Of a stretch of 64,000 bases of DNA, positions 26,472 to 40,992 are shown piece by piece. The notes beneath the pieces were generated by a model that had not been told where the DNA came from, made no database searches, and saw only the letters and a program-made list of their open reading frames with translations. Origin of the DNA: Elysia chlorotica. Lineage: Eukaryota; Mollusca; Gastropoda; Plakobranchidae. Each line of letters opens with the position of its first letter. Position 1 is the stretch's first letter. The position numbers were made by a program, and so were the translations under genes. Location of the stretch: NCBI GenBank assembly GCA_003991915.1, contig RQTK01000345.1, forward strand, positions 219,662 to 283,661. The letters run 5' to 3'.

Positions 26472-26730
26472 ACTAGCTCTGAAGTACACAATCAATACGT
26501 TTTAACGTAGGAACCTGTGTGTATGCTTTGAAAGTCAACCACAGTTTTCAAACACGTTTATCGATATTTCTTACCAGTGAAAACAACAAAAAACCTCATA
26601 CATAGTTCTACAATCATACATGTAGTTAAACCAAAGTCATAATATAATTATTTCTTTGGTTTTACTCTCTCCTGCTGAGAGACAGGGGAAAGAGAGAGGG
26701 AGGGAGAGTGAGAGAGGGGGGTGGAGAGAG

Positions 26731-26766
<36 letters not shown>

Positions 26767-26898
26767 AGAGGGGGGGGGAGGTTGGTTGGTTGGTTGGGTT
26801 GGTTTAACGTCCAACAGCAGCACTACATAGGCTATATTGTGGACGTGCCCCAAGACGGACGTCTGACAATTTTATGTGATGCGAGACAGAGAGAGTGC

Positions 26899-26950
<52 letters not shown>
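26412..26950. repeat. GA arrays with an intervening unique piece
   Basis: GA at 26412-26465, 26718-26770 and 26899-26946. Between the last two lies GGTTGGTTTAACGTCCAACA (from about 26791), which looks like a repeat-element terminus. Confidence 0.92.
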
Positions 26951-29678
26951 AGAGGCGGAGTTAATACTTTTATCTCCTCTTTAAATTATTTTGTTTTTCC
27001 TTATATGAATTGAATATTCTAACCTCCTGAAAAACTGCCTGATAATAAAGATAATGAAAGCAAGAAAGAATAAACCCTCACTATATTATTCAATATCCAC
27101 ACGTGAATCATCTTGAAACAGCTTGACGTTTTAAATTAATAATTAATTGTGATATTTCAGAAAGTGTCTTTGACACTGTTTTTCTAGACACGTGATTTCG
27201 CAATGTTTAAATGATAGTGTATGCGATCTCTATGCCATCGATTTGTACATCAACATAATTGTACGGGGTGGTGTTTCTTCTGTGTAAGAAAAAGTGGGTT
27301 GTTTTTGGGGGGGGGTTTTTTTTGGTTGTTTTTTGTTTTGTATATTTTATAAGTGGCGTGATTGTTAAATCTAAAAAAGAAAGTGTTTGAAAGACGAATT
27401 GTTAAAAAAAAAATACCATTTCATCAACTACTTTTTTTAAATATGCGCAAAAACCTTCACTATCGATGTATTTTTCAGATCTTCAAAACAATATTTTTAC
27501 TGTAGTATTTGAAAACAAACTCCTAATAGAAGGATAAAATTGACAGTCCATTCCATCATATAACACGATACAGCTCCATCGATCGAGAAAACGAGATCTA
27601 CTGCATTTTTTTTTATCATCTGAGATCTACGTTCCCCGCTTAAAAAAGTAAGCATTACAGATCACAAAAAGGAGCTGTAAGTACATTATATTTATAGGTT
27701 TATGTCTAACGGTGGTTTGATGTGTTGTTAATATTTTAGTCTAAGTTGTCGGTCGGATCATTGTACAGTAATTTTGAATGGCGCTACATTTTGTACAATG
27801 AGGTATCGCCAAATAAACTCACGCGATTTCCTTTTGACCTGCTTTCACAAAAGGTAGTGTTATATCGTGTTCGAATATAAAGTACATTGCTGGCTAGAAA
27901 AGAATGCTGCCTCGTTCAGTAAACCGTCGATCGTATCTAATCATAATGTTATCTGTAATAATTTTGACTGATTGCAAGGATATTTGTAATGTAACTATAA
28001 AAAAGACGAATGACGATGCCCTTCTAGCTTTAAACAAAATAAATGCGAAATAGACTGAAAAAGTGTTATTAAAATGAGATATGATGTAAAAATGGGGAAA
28101 ATACGCACTTTGGTAAAATTGTGAAGTAGAAAGAGTCATCGGTCAAAAACTGGCTCAGAGTGAGAGATGGACAACAAAAAACAGTACATCACATTTTGAT
28201 TTCCTTTTTACAGCAGTATCTTCATCAATGAACAGTAATCCAACACGGCTGAGTTGATGATGGTATTTATTGGAAAAGTATAGTGAAATTTTTATTTATG
28301 GTTATTTTCTGAAATATAATACTATTAAAATCGTTGTATTTCATCTGTACACATTAGTCCTTGGAAGCCTTCCTTTGGTCAAGTCTAGAATTGGGGATGA
28401 ACCATAGCTTACTAAGTAGGCTACTCCATGGGATGAACTAAAAGATTGGAATGTGCGGTAACGTAAATACTATGGATGCATAATTATAAAGACGCTTGCA
28501 GTGTGCTGTCACAAGCCAATGTCAGATCTACCAACAAACTGTTTCAAAGGATGAATAAGTAGCAACTTACAAACGTTTTTGGATCTAAAAGTATCAATGT
28601 TTTATGGTTTGTTGGATGTTGTTTTTTTTGTCTTGTTGTTCGTTCGTTTGTGTGTTTAACATAGTTATTGTTTTTTTTATTCATACTCCAAACTTCAAAA
28701 ATGTTGTTCCTCAAGATATGCAACAGTATCTCATTCTTTCATCCTCCTATGATTATACTTCTATCCCCTTGGCCCTTATTCTTTCGCTGTGTAGTTGATA
28801 CATTACCCCTCTCCCACCAGCCAAATCTGCGTGTGTATAATTATTATTTGAAGCCTAATATACAAATTTCTTTTAATAAAGTTATATCAATGTAACTGTC
28901 TACACTTACACACACGCCCAAAGCTGAATGGTTTTTTTATTGAATGTTGTTTATCTGTGTGTGAAATATTATATATATCATTATTGAAATTTAATTATAT
29001 TCATCCGCCTATATTTTGGTGGTATTCAGTCGACCTATCTAGAGCAATATTCTCTCTTCCTATTTTTGTACCCTTCTGTGCTCCCATAAAAAAGATGACC
29101 ACCAAGGGAATGTATGTAGAAGATTGGAGTCTCTTGGCAAACTTCAGATACATACTCCTGTGTCTCGATGTGGCACCTGCAAGGGTTTAGCAGGCATGCT
29201 CTAGACACCCGTCAAACCTACCACCTTCGGGTTGCTGACGTAAGGGAAATTACCTACACGATCAGGCAACCAGAAAGCAGCCGGCTCTATTCATGATTTC
29301 ATCCATACACCCAGAGAGCGTCTTGTGTGTTCCTATACCACTCACCCCGATATCCTCGCAAATACCTACAAGTAGGCACACGCACTGAGGAACTTGGCAC
29401 GGCTATGGACAGCGTGCTACTGTAAGATCAGTCTTCTGTGACGTGTTACTTAATACCAAGGTATTAATAATGACACAAAGCGCATTCGGCACATTTGCCA
29501 AGCTATACCCTCAGTATATATGTGTGTGTGTGTGTGTATGCGTGTGTGTGCGTGTTTTGTAAGAATAGGCAATAACCATATATGAATGTGTGCGTGTGTA
29601 TATATATATATATATTCGACGTATAGGATCCCCCAGGGGAACCTAGGAGACGTTAAACCTCTATAGAGAATATATATA

Positions 29679-29726
<48 letters not shown>

Positions 29727-30139
29727 CTCGTTATGGCTTTTTTGGTTTGTTTTGGGTTGTTATTCCCAGCAAATGGGGAATACTTGTAGTCGTCTAATAA
29801 TTTGTACCTTAGGCTAGTTTCAAGTTCGAAAGTTAATTTTAGATCATGAATTTTTCCATCTAATTTAACTAATGCACATTTTTGCGTTAAGAATGATTAT
29901 ATTTATTTTATTTGTCTTTGTTTAATTGTTTATACGGACTGATTATTGCTTACGATAGCACTCAATGTTTAAATAATCATTTTAGCTTCTTCTAGTCGCT
30001 GATATCAGTGACACCGTCAAAAACATCTTTGCACTACAAAATAAGCAGTTGAGAGAAATGATAGTAAATATCCTACGGTATTTCTAGGCGGGCATATTAT
30101 CATGCCAAGAGACTATTCTGAAGCTTCTACATTTTAAAA
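26951..30139. other. Intergenic, no gene seen
   Basis: AT-rich sequence with poly-G and poly-T runs near 27308-27330 and the TG/TA/CT cluster at 29519-29730. Confidence 0.55.
29519..29730. repeat. TG, TA and CT arrays
   Basis: TG-rich (29519-29555), TATA (about 29598-29615) and CT (about 29686-29720) runs lie close together, with a unique 70-base piece between the last two. Confidence 0.9.
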
Positions 30140-32265
30140 CTGTTCACAGCATCCGACTAATATTCATCTCCAGAGAATAAGGATCAAGGAAACGAATATA
30201 TATGAATACTACAACTGTTCCATCCACGTCAACTTTATATCCGGTTTTTGTTGGAATAATCAGAGACCAACATATAAAAACCCTTAAGCCTTCCGCAATG
30301 GAAAAAGAAATGCTCGATGAAATCATGCACTCCACATAATTTACATTTACTCGTTTCCTTGATCTTCATTTTCTTTTTGATGATTTATGAACGGTTCCAA
30401 ACGTGTCGAGACGTTAGACAAAGGTGGTGTATAGGTCATTTACCAAAATTAAACCTTTTCAATGCTGAAAAAAATCACCTCTTTATTAACGGTATCAAAT
30501 GCCTTTTGGTAATAATAGATACAACAATTCCCCCACATTTTTCATTATATGCATACCTAATAATATCATTCAACAGTCTTAATAATGAGTTGTTATATTT
30601 CTCCCTTTGATGAATCCGTTTTGATTTTGATGGACTATCTTTTTAATGACACGTTGAAGAACGTATAGCGAACAACTTTGTAATCAAAGTTAGTCAATGT
30701 TATTGGCCTCCAGTTGTTCAGACCATCTTTACTCTAATTTTTCCCTTTATGAATAAGTGTAATGATATCGCGTCTTCGGTTGGTTGAAAGTTCACCATGT
30801 TCTATTGACTGAATGAAACTGTTATATAGTGGCTTCTTGAGGCGTTTCCAGAAAACTTTTATAAAAGCTGAGGTCAAATCATCTGAGCAAGGTGCTGAGT
30901 TATCGTTTTAGAGATTCCAATTTTTTCCATAGTTATGGCTTTGTCGCATGGATCTCTGTCCTCGTCTCCTAACACTGCGTGTGGAGTGTCTCCAAAAAAT
31001 TCATTCAGTTTTTCATCAACCCCTTGCACTGTCTTTTGTCTTTGAAATATTTTTGTACTTTTTTTGTTATCTCAACTCGTTCTTTCAAAACCTCTCCGCT
31101 TTCATTTTTAATTTGGTAGATGTTGTTGCTAATTGCATTTTTCTTTTCTAACAGAGAAATTATTTAGTGTTTCGTTCGCCTTCCTCTACTACCCTTTACC
31201 AAACACCAGCCCCTCTTGCTCTAACGATCTCTGCCACTTCTATTGTCTTTTTACACTTTTCATATTCCTCATAAAAATCTAAGTTGTTTGGCGAGTTGGT
31301 TATCTGAGAACATAAACATTCAACTTCAGATTCCAATAGATATCTAGATTTCTTAAACTTGTCGCTTTCTTTACGTTTGCTACACGCCATACATTCAGCA
31401 CGTATTGCTGCTTTGAGAAGTTCCCGTGACGTTATACCATCGAGACTGTCATTTTTATTGTCTGTTAAGACCGCAGCTGAATAGGCCTATTGATCCATGA
31501 GTTTAACAAAGCCACAGTTCCTTAGATATGAAGCATTGAATGTCCAGGTTGAGAGTCCTCTACAAAAATCGTTTTCAGAGAAATCTGTAATCACAGCTTT
31601 GTTGTCTGTTGCTGCTATCACTCGAATTTCAGATATTTTAATAAATGGAGTTAACTGTGACTCGCAAAAGATGTAACCAAGCCTTCTTGCTACAAAGGGT
31701 TGCCTCCTTGACCAGGTCGATTCATTATTTTTCTCTCCATTCAGTACTCTCCAGCTAATACTTAACTCCCATGTCTTAATTAGGTTAACAAACTTTTCTG
31801 TTTCACGCTTGCATGCAGTATGCGCTCCTTCTATTATGTTCTGAACCATCATTAAATTTGAGTGTATCTTGTGGGGGATCACTTCGTCTTACTTTTCTAA
31901 AAAAAAACAAAAAAAAAAACATAGAATAAATAAAGAGCCGATCTCCCTTGTTATTTAGCGAGGCAGTTCAGTACGTTGGATTTTTCCCTTCTTTATAACT
32001 CTTTATTTCTATTATTCTGGAATCAATAGAGAAAAAAACGTAGATTTTTTAAAGTAAATTGTTTATTTACTAATTATCATGTGTCCATTACTTCTATTCG
32101 TGTTGGCTTGTTCAAGAAAAATGCGCCGTTCCATTCTTTCTTCCATTCAGATGCCTTTTCTTCTGTTACATACGTTTCTTCTAGTCAGATACTTAGAGTT
32201 TTAAAGATGGTTCTTCTCTTTAGTTTTTTTTGTTGAGGCCACGACAATTTAAAGTTGCTACCCTC
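30140..32265 (-). mobile_element. L1/Tx1-like LINE, decayed, endonuclease to RT
   Basis: From right to left on the minus strand: MRVATLNCRGLN (about 32265), the start of an AP-type endonuclease; then ETYVTEEKASEWKKEW; then a frame at 31882-31487 with ESTWSRRQPFVARRLGYIF and GLSTWTFNASYLRN, matching the W.RG....RLDYIF and GPS.WKFN.SLL patterns; then ARGAGVW and VEEGERNTK; then an RT start, GELSTNRRRDIITLIHKG with LNNWRPITLTNFDYKVV (near 30737-30677), and QKAFDTVNKEV. This order matches the L1/Tx1 group. Stops and frameshifts are numerous, and a piece of the endonuclease seems missing between about 32030 and 31890. The catalytic Y/FADD box is not clear at the left end. Confidence 0.78.
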
Positions 32266-33039
32266 ATAAACAACAGCTCACGAAAATAGTTATGGAAGCA
32301 CTGTAACTGTGCAGGTGTCTCTCAAATCAGTAATCGAGTCGGGTTATCCGTGAACGTTCTTTGGTCTTTCCTTAGTGTCAATCCAAACTCGCTGGTTGTT
32401 TACTCTTTCTCCCTATCCAATTCTATGTTGTCGTCAAACCAGTCTCTGGACCCCCCCCCCCCCTTTCTCCCTCTCACTTTCAACCTGAGCTCTCTCTTCA
32501 CTCCCAAACTCAGGCCTGCTTGTCCAGCGAACCGACTCACCTCTTTAGTTTGCACTCTCGTGACCACTGCTCAAGGCCCTATTTTTCCTGCCGTCAGCTG
32601 AGCGGGCTCTTGTTAGTGCTAGCCATGGTTGTTTCTTTTTTTGCCGAACGTCTTCTTTGCTCGCTCTAAGGCCTCTTTGTGTTTTATTTTATCTCATGTT
32701 GTACACTTAAAAGGCGGCCTCTTGTTACGCCGTGTACTTTGTCCGTCGTGTCAGCGTTTGCAGTGTCACCATGACCATGACACATTTCTACTTCCTGTGC
32801 TTCCACATCTCACTTGACGCTTTCTCTTTTCGTTTCTTCAGTTTCTTCTCTCCCCCTCGCCTCGCTTCTCGCATCTTTATCTCCATCTTTTTTGCCTTTT
32901 TGCCTCCATAATACATGGAGGCTCTCCATAGGCCTATTTGAGTGTATATATTATATTACTATGTGTATGTTTATGAACGCTGTTGTCTGTGAACATGTGA
33001 CAAAACTTAACTCCGCAATTAAATTCATGTTTATATACA

Positions 33040-33042
33040 GAG

Positions 33043-33095
<53 letters not shown>
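33040..33095. repeat. GA array
   Basis: About 21 GA units bordered by GATAGATAGA and GATACATAGA. Confidence 0.93.
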
Positions 33096-33949
33096 CATAG
33101 AGGGGGTAGAAGGATAGAGAGAAAAAGAGCGAGAAAGGGGATCAGCAGAGGTGTAAAAATACAGATTAGAGAAGAATCTATTTCTTTAAATAACAAATAT
33201 AATCGAAAAAGAAAAGATTTTCCATGTATTTAATTTCAGTTTTGATTTAGGCACTCAGCTTTTTATTTATTTATATACATGTATATATATTTGGAGCATC
33301 CTTGTTAGGTTGTGAAAACCTGTTGGTTGAAGAGGAATAATACATTGAGTTAGGCTAAAATTCAGGAGTTCCGATTAATGGGTTTTTCTTTAGATTGCGG
33401 CTCTTTGGGTTGGTTTTTAATCAGAGTGAAGCCTGCTGCATCATTTTAACATGTTTACGAAATGAATTTAACATTGGGCAAAATCAAGTCGTTCCCAAAA
33501 AAAATCAATTGCGCTGCGAATCTTGGGGAGGGAGGGGGAATTTGAGAGACAAATTTAGGAGAAGATAAAGTGAGTGGAAACAAGAAGAAGGAAATGAAGC
33601 ATTTAGTCATGTACTTCTCACAACCAGTGCCTCCGCAGAACACTAAAATTTTTCGAACCCAAATAAATAATAGCAATCAATCTCTATCTAGCATGATTGC
33701 GTTCTCTCACTTTCAACTCTTACATAAATCCACTTAATATTCAACGACTGACTGTATTCACGAAGGAAGTTAGAGTCTATAACAAATTTGTTTCGCTTGT
33801 TCTTGGTTCTGACATGGTTGGACAACTGCATGGTAAGGGTGGAATTCCACAACCAGCTTGAGTCTTATTGGTATTCGATACTCTCCCGTAAAAACTTAAA
33901 ACATCTATTTATTGCAATCACACATTCACACATAATTATGTTTAATCTC

Positions 33950-33953
33950 CCTT

Positions 33954-34016
<63 letters not shown>

Positions 34017-34030
34017 ATCTCTCTCTTCGC
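33950..34030. repeat. CT array
   Basis: About 25 CT units ending in CTAT variants. It lies about 60 bases left of the foldback element. Confidence 0.93.
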
Positions 34031-34085
34031 TATCGCTCTCACTCTTTTTCCCTCCGTCTCTCTCCCTTCATCTATCTATTAGTCT

Positions 34086-34367
34086 CTATTATCTAGCAAA
34101 ACATAAGACAGTGATCCACGTTGAATTATAGTGTTTAATTTTTTTATGAATCAATATATAACACTGTAATAATGACTGTTATTGTAACCGTTATACTGTT
34201 GGGGGAAATAAAGAAAACAGTTATATATCACTCGTTCTAATTTAATACAGCTTACTGTTTTCATTATTCCCCCAAAAGTCATAATTACAGTGATACATAT
34301 TGATTCATAAAAAATTAAACACTATAATTCAACGTGGATCACTGTCTTATGTTTTCCTAGACAATAG
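34086..34367. mobile_element. Palindromic foldback/MITE-like element
   Basis: The left half reads CTATTATCTAGCAAAACATA then AGACAGTGATCCACG. The right half, read in reverse complement, begins CTATTGTCTAGGAAAACATA then AGACAGTGATCCACG. The two arms continue to match through GTTGAATTATAGTGTTTAAT and ATGAATCAATAT, nearly without differences for about 80 bases. They match with small indels for about 130 bases each, around a loop of roughly 40 bases. A transcript could fold into a long hairpin. No coding capacity and no certain target-site duplication were seen. It sits just downstream of a CT array. Confidence 0.8.
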
Positions 34368-34369
34368 CG

Positions 34370-36890
34370 AACCCCAGTGGGCAGTGTGGTGTTCAAGGTA
34401 TGAACGAACCGACATCGGCAAACGAATCGCTGTTACTGTGTTAGTAGCGTCAGAGGTGGAACATGCGTTGTTACGGACTATTGTTTTCCTTTTTGTCTTT
34501 CCAAACAATTTGTATTCATTTTATTTTACCCATAGTTTCCGTCTTATCCAAACTCTTCAAATACTTAGCTTTCTTTCATTTCAGATTTCTTCCCTTTTTC
34601 ACTTCAATTTTTCTTTTTTCTTCTCACATCAGTTTCATGATAACTTTAAGGTTTGCTATTTACGTTTTTCACGAAAGCAAAATCACGTAATTATTCTTTT
34701 TCATTACCTCCAGGTGGCAGTAATATAAACACCACTTCTCAGAGGACGATGGGTAGAAAAAGACAATACTCACCATATCTCACTTGTAGTTTAGTACAGG
34801 ATGACAAGGGCAGCTCCATTTTATTTATTGGTATTCAAAGATTCGTGTGTGAATAAAGAGGGGAACTGACAAAGGCCAGCTCATGTCACTCGTGAGTGAA
34901 AAATGGCATTAAACAGTACCATTGCCTCGTGGGTTGATTTACATTCCAAATCCACACAGTTCGGAGATGAAAATAAAAGACAATGTTCAACAAAGATCAC
35001 CCGCATATTTTAGCAATCACAAGTCATCATCATCAATTCGCCTGTAGATAACTATAGTAATACCAAAGTATCTAATAATCATTACAGAGATTATTAAGAG
35101 AATGATGTTGATCTGGAGGAGGAAGAAGAAGCGAGGAGGGAGGAGGAGAAGGATGGTGCTGGTGATTGCCACAAAGATTATAATTGTCCGAGCAAGTGCT
35201 GTTATACTTAATCTTGTTAATGTAGATGTAGGTGTTGATTTTTGTGGCTTCGTGCAAGTAGTCTAGCGCCTTGGATTCTAAATTACATATTTTGGATACT
35301 GAATTTCCATAATAATTTTTATATAGACTTAAGTATTGTACTGTTATAGTTTTGTTTTAATTGGTAGCTAGCCTTTATTAGGCAGAGGTCCATCACACCC
35401 TCGAAAAGTGTAAAATTAAACAGAGGTCTGAGACGATGAAATTCGCCCACGACTTCCTTTGAGTTATTCTAAAGATTTGCAATGCATCTATGCGATTGCA
35501 CAAGACACCTGGGGTAGGATGCAGAAACAAGACGTTGCTTACGTCTCGTTGTAACAATATAAGAATAAGAAGGCTTGCGACAAGCTGCGTCATGTTTGTG
35601 CATTCAACCCCTGGTGTTGAAGTAGTTTAAAACTAAAAGCAGGGACCTAAATTATACAAAACGTGTAGTGAAAATACGACTGGTTGTGTCAACCAGTTAA
35701 CTAAAACGTGCCAATAAATACAACAATGACAATTTCAAGATATATACATTGTGAAGAGGATGTATTATTTCTTACAATAATAAATGACACAGGTATTCAA
35801 TTGTTATAACTATGATGTGGATGATGATGAGGATAATGATGAGGATGATGCTGGTGCTGGTGGTGGTGGTGGTGGTGGTGCTTGACGATGATTATTTTTT
35901 TCAAAACTAGTTTATGATGCTCTTTCTACAACAAAAGTCAACTGGAAACACAAGTGAGCATAATACTTTGGCTTGCTGGAGAATTCAAACCCCTTGAAAA
36001 TAATTTATAAGAGAGAAGAAAAAAAATTAAAGATAAGAGTGTCGTTAACTTTTGTAAAAGGCGCGATCCCTTTATTTTTGAAAAAAACAATATGCTTGTT
36101 TGTTTTATGATTCTAATTCGCTTTTTTCCGTTTAATAATAGTTTTCCTGATCAGCATTCGTATGTTGCAAGCTGCCAATATCAGAATGTGTTGGTACGAA
36201 AAAATGAGTGATTGGTGCGGGTCAATTTTTTAGTATCAAACGACTTGAGTCTGAGGCCAATGATCTCTTCAGAAAACAGGCTCAATGTAGAGCAAACTTT
36301 GAATCTGAATAACCAAAATTCCCCAATAGCCTTCCGAATTAGAACACTCTACTAAACGGATGCTTTTGGCTGGGGCAAGGATGATTGTGAGACTCAAACG
36401 TCTGAAAACAGCCAACAATGACACTGCTTTTGTTTGACCTTTCAGACATTGGTTCCGGTAATTCAAAAAAACTCAAGTAGCCTGACATCGGTTTGTGCAG
36501 CAGGGGGATACCCGTTACTACATCATATACATGTACTCGTAGTGCAGCATGCGCAGTCGAAAAAAACGGTCTTATCTCTAAACTATCATAATCCGCATTA
36601 TAGGCTTTCCCCCTCAAAATAGTGATTGAGGAGGGTGAGTGATACGAGTTGGTGTTGGTACGTGTACTTTCGTGGAGATGGCTTTGATAAAGACCCAGAA
36701 GACACGTCAATGTGAAGGTAGCTATAAACCATAAGAATATATAAGAGGGGTATACTCATCGTAGAATAAAAAAGGGCAAAGGATATACTATTAGTAGAGG
36801 GCCACATAGTACAATTATTTTTTACACAAATATTCGATCGAATGCTGATCGTTTCTGTTTGTTATTTCGGTCCAATTAGTGTAACTTACT
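34370..36890. other. Intergenic, no gene seen
   Basis: Contains a GAT/GGT-rich trinucleotide patch at 35815-35885 and no supported frame. A 123-codon minus frame at 36339-36710 has no recognised motif. Confidence 0.5.
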
Positions 36891-37620
<730 letters not shown>

Positions 37621-38339
37621 CAGGCGGTGGCCATTTTATTCTATTGCTACTAGAAGATTTACAAAAAAAAACCTCAGAGGAATAGATTGTGCATTAGCAT
37701 CCCAATAGAAAGATGATTAAGCTGAAAGACTCGCTAAAAACATGCATTTATTGCTGGACAAATGGGAAATATCTTTGCTTTCTTTTTCTCTAGTTCGTAG
37801 CAAGCAGGTGTAAGCTCCTCATGATTTCTCATTTATGGCTGAAAACCACCCTAGCCTGATCAAAGCAAATCAAAGTGAATACAAACAGGAGGGAAGGAAT
37901 AGGTTTTTTCAATATTTAATTACACGTATCTCGTGGCTCTGCCTACCTGTGAACTAATGTTTGATTCAGTGTGTTTTTCAGGCGGTCTAATGTTCCCAGA
38001 CTTAATCATGAGCCAAGTGCAGAGGCGGGCCCAGCGATGAGTATCAATAGATGTGACGTGGGCCACGCAACGGCATTTTAATAAGGGTCCATATTCTTCA
38101 TGACAAACAAACAAACAAAACAAAAAGGGAGTTACTGAAAAAGCTGGTAAAGACTCTCTTTTCTAATAACCAAGGGTACTTTTATTTTCCAACAACCGTT
38201 ACTTACAACCCTTGTCAAATTTACTGCGAACTTACGTACCGGTACATCCGAACAAAAGCAAAAATGGATGTAGAAGTTTTTGCATTTTGCCCACCGTAAG
38301 TTTTAGTCTTACTATACCTTTTTCTGTCCCTGTCTCTGG

Positions 38340-38352
38340 CTGGCTGTCTGTG

Positions 38353-38402
<50 letters not shown>
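38340..38402. repeat. CTGT then CT array
   Basis: A short CTGT run passing into about 22 CT units. Confidence 0.93.
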
Positions 38403-38403
<1 letters not shown>

Positions 38404-40904
38404 CTTTATCTCTTTCATCCTCTTTAAATTTGGCACTGTTCATCTCATTTATAGCTACAACTACAGGCAATCATTATAAAGCAAAGGCTAAACTTTTGGT
38501 GTATGTACCTAACAGTAACACAAAAGTAGCATACGTAAACGGGTTCTAAATTATTTTTTTTACTAGTGTAGTAGTACTATTTTAGTCATATGAAGACTAT
38601 AAAAATAGATTTATCCTTAAATCTCGCATGGAAAAATAATACTAATAAACATGCAAGTTGTGATGTTTGTATGGACTCGGGAAAAGTGTCAATCTCTTAC
38701 GAGTTCTAAGCTTCTATACAATTGTGTATACCATAAACGCCACAAAATTGTCGTCTGATATATCCAAGTTTATATTTTTGCTTGTTAATGTTATACTCAC
38801 TGAAAAAAAAGCTTGGTGGTACGGGCGCCTTTGAATCGCAAAGAAATTTAAACGTAACTAAAATGTTTTAAAATTATCATAGAAAATGATTTTTTGTCTT
38901 CATTTGCAGCTGCATTTTGCAACTTTGTTCAAAACCTCTTCACCCGTAACCAAATAATGCTTATGGCTACATACATTACAGTATATACTTTTTAGACCGA
39001 TTTACTGCGACTCACTGTAAAAACGAGAATGACACTATCAATCTCATCAAAATAGTGAATTATCCTTTTTTTTTTCAAACGTAAAGAAATTAAGGATGCC
39101 TTTGGAAATGGACAATTATCCTGTGTTTCACGATCAGATCTATCTAGGGTCAACGGTATGTTTCTCTGCGACTGCCCCAAGTATGTTTTATGTTAATAAT
39201 TATCAACATCAACAAAAGTTGGAATAGGCATATCCCATTGACATGTTTGTCAATTTGTGTCGAATCCTATTTGCAAGGATAAAACAACATCCTGTTCCAC
39301 TTTTGTTAATTCCTTTCAAGTTTGGATAAAGTTTTACGACACAAACAAATTTTTAAAAAAAAGAAAAAAGTGAAATATTTGTCATTTCAAATTTGTTTAA
39401 TTCTTCTAAACATTAAAAACTGCGTAATACAACATCAGCTAGAATACTTGGAACCAAAACGGCACAAGTAAGACAAAAGAGGAATTTAAAACTTATCAAA
39501 ATTTGGGTTGAGATGACAGGTACCTACAGCATCACAAATTGTAAATAGCCATCTGGAATTCATTCTTCTCTCTGCATGAATCAGTGTTAACTAATAAATA
39601 AATTTCATAGGTTCTGTTTGTACAAATTAGACATATTCATGATAACGCTTCATAGATAGACAGAAAAAGACATGCATTATTAAATAAGCTGTTTTTACAT
39701 GTTACACTTTCACCACTTGCAGTCTTCTATTGTATGGTTACTACATCACTGCTGTTTTCAAAGAAAATCAAATGCACAAAGCTGGACTAAGCTCCTGCAG
39801 ATGATAAAACATGGTTTTGTTCTATTGACTCTTTACTGCCATAACTTCTAGAGGAATAACTAGAAGTTAAAGAGCAAATGTAAAAGAAACAGATGTTTGC
39901 GAATATCGATATAGGGATTCTCCTTCCCTTGAGCATTTTTAACCATTCACACACAATAGATATAGAGTGAGTTCAACTAGTACGATGTAGTCAGGGTTTG
40001 TACATAAAGTTTACCCTCTGCTGAGCAACAGCGCAAAGAGAAAAAAGATGTAGATAGACAAAACTGCATTCTGATATTTTCTTTCGAAATCAATAAACAA
40101 TTAAATATGTAAAATATTCAAATAAAATTATCTGTCTTTATGGTGTCAAATATTAAGCACGCACAGACATTATACGGCTAATGCAGACGAGAGAAAATCT
40201 TGGATGAGAAGAAAATGCATATATTGCATGTAGTTATAGCATGTTGTTGATTCAGGAAAATTACAGTAGGAAAGTAGGAAATAATTATAACATACACAAT
40301 TTTTTTTAAATAACGCAATTGCAATTTTTTTTTTTTTTTATAAAATAAAATAAAAACAATTACCAAGGGACTAGTTTGTACATGTACAAGTTGTGGAAGC
40401 TTTGTTTAATGAGAAAAAATAAAAATGTTTCAAAAGTGAAATGGAAAATCTTGCAACGTATGAATGATTTTGCAATAGTTTCCAAAATCATAAAAAGAGG
40501 TAATATTACTAATAATAATTATTATGAAGAATATTACAAGACAGGCTTCATTGTACATGTTTCTGGCTGACGTTTTGAAAATCCTGTTGGCCAGATCAGC
40601 TCACTGACAAAGCTTATCATTTTCCTAGGTCATATCTTGCTTGTTGTAGCTTTCATTATTCCTGCCACGGCTTACACTCAAAAACTGTGAAAGCCAAAAC
40701 CTATTAAATTTAAATACTTTTCTTTTTCCTAAGTAACACATTTTTTTGTCTAACAGATACTGCATTAAACATGGCACATGGAGATCTTAGAAAAACCAAA
40801 AAAGTTTATTTAACTGAATTATATCTGTTTGCTTTGTTATGCCAAAAGACTAAGAAAATCCTAAATTCAAAAAAGCTAATAAATTACAATATACTTGGCA
40901 GTTA

Positions 40905-40992
40905 GGTGCGGCCCTTTAGTTTGTGAGCTTGTACTGGGTATCCGCAGGTAACCTGATTGGGTCCGAAATTCAACCGCCTGGCTGCGCGTTAG
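40905..40992 (+). repeat. Short repeat with GGCCCTTTAGTTTG end
   Basis: GCGGCCCTTTAGTTTGTGAG begins a stretch that ends CCGCCTGGCTGCGC. The same terminal word GGCCCTTTAGTTTG appears inverted at about 42628-42641, and that copy ends in a similar CCGCCAGGCGCAG. The middle parts differ, so this may be two truncated copies of one family. Together they flank a 1.5 kb AT-rich segment. Confidence 0.4.
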
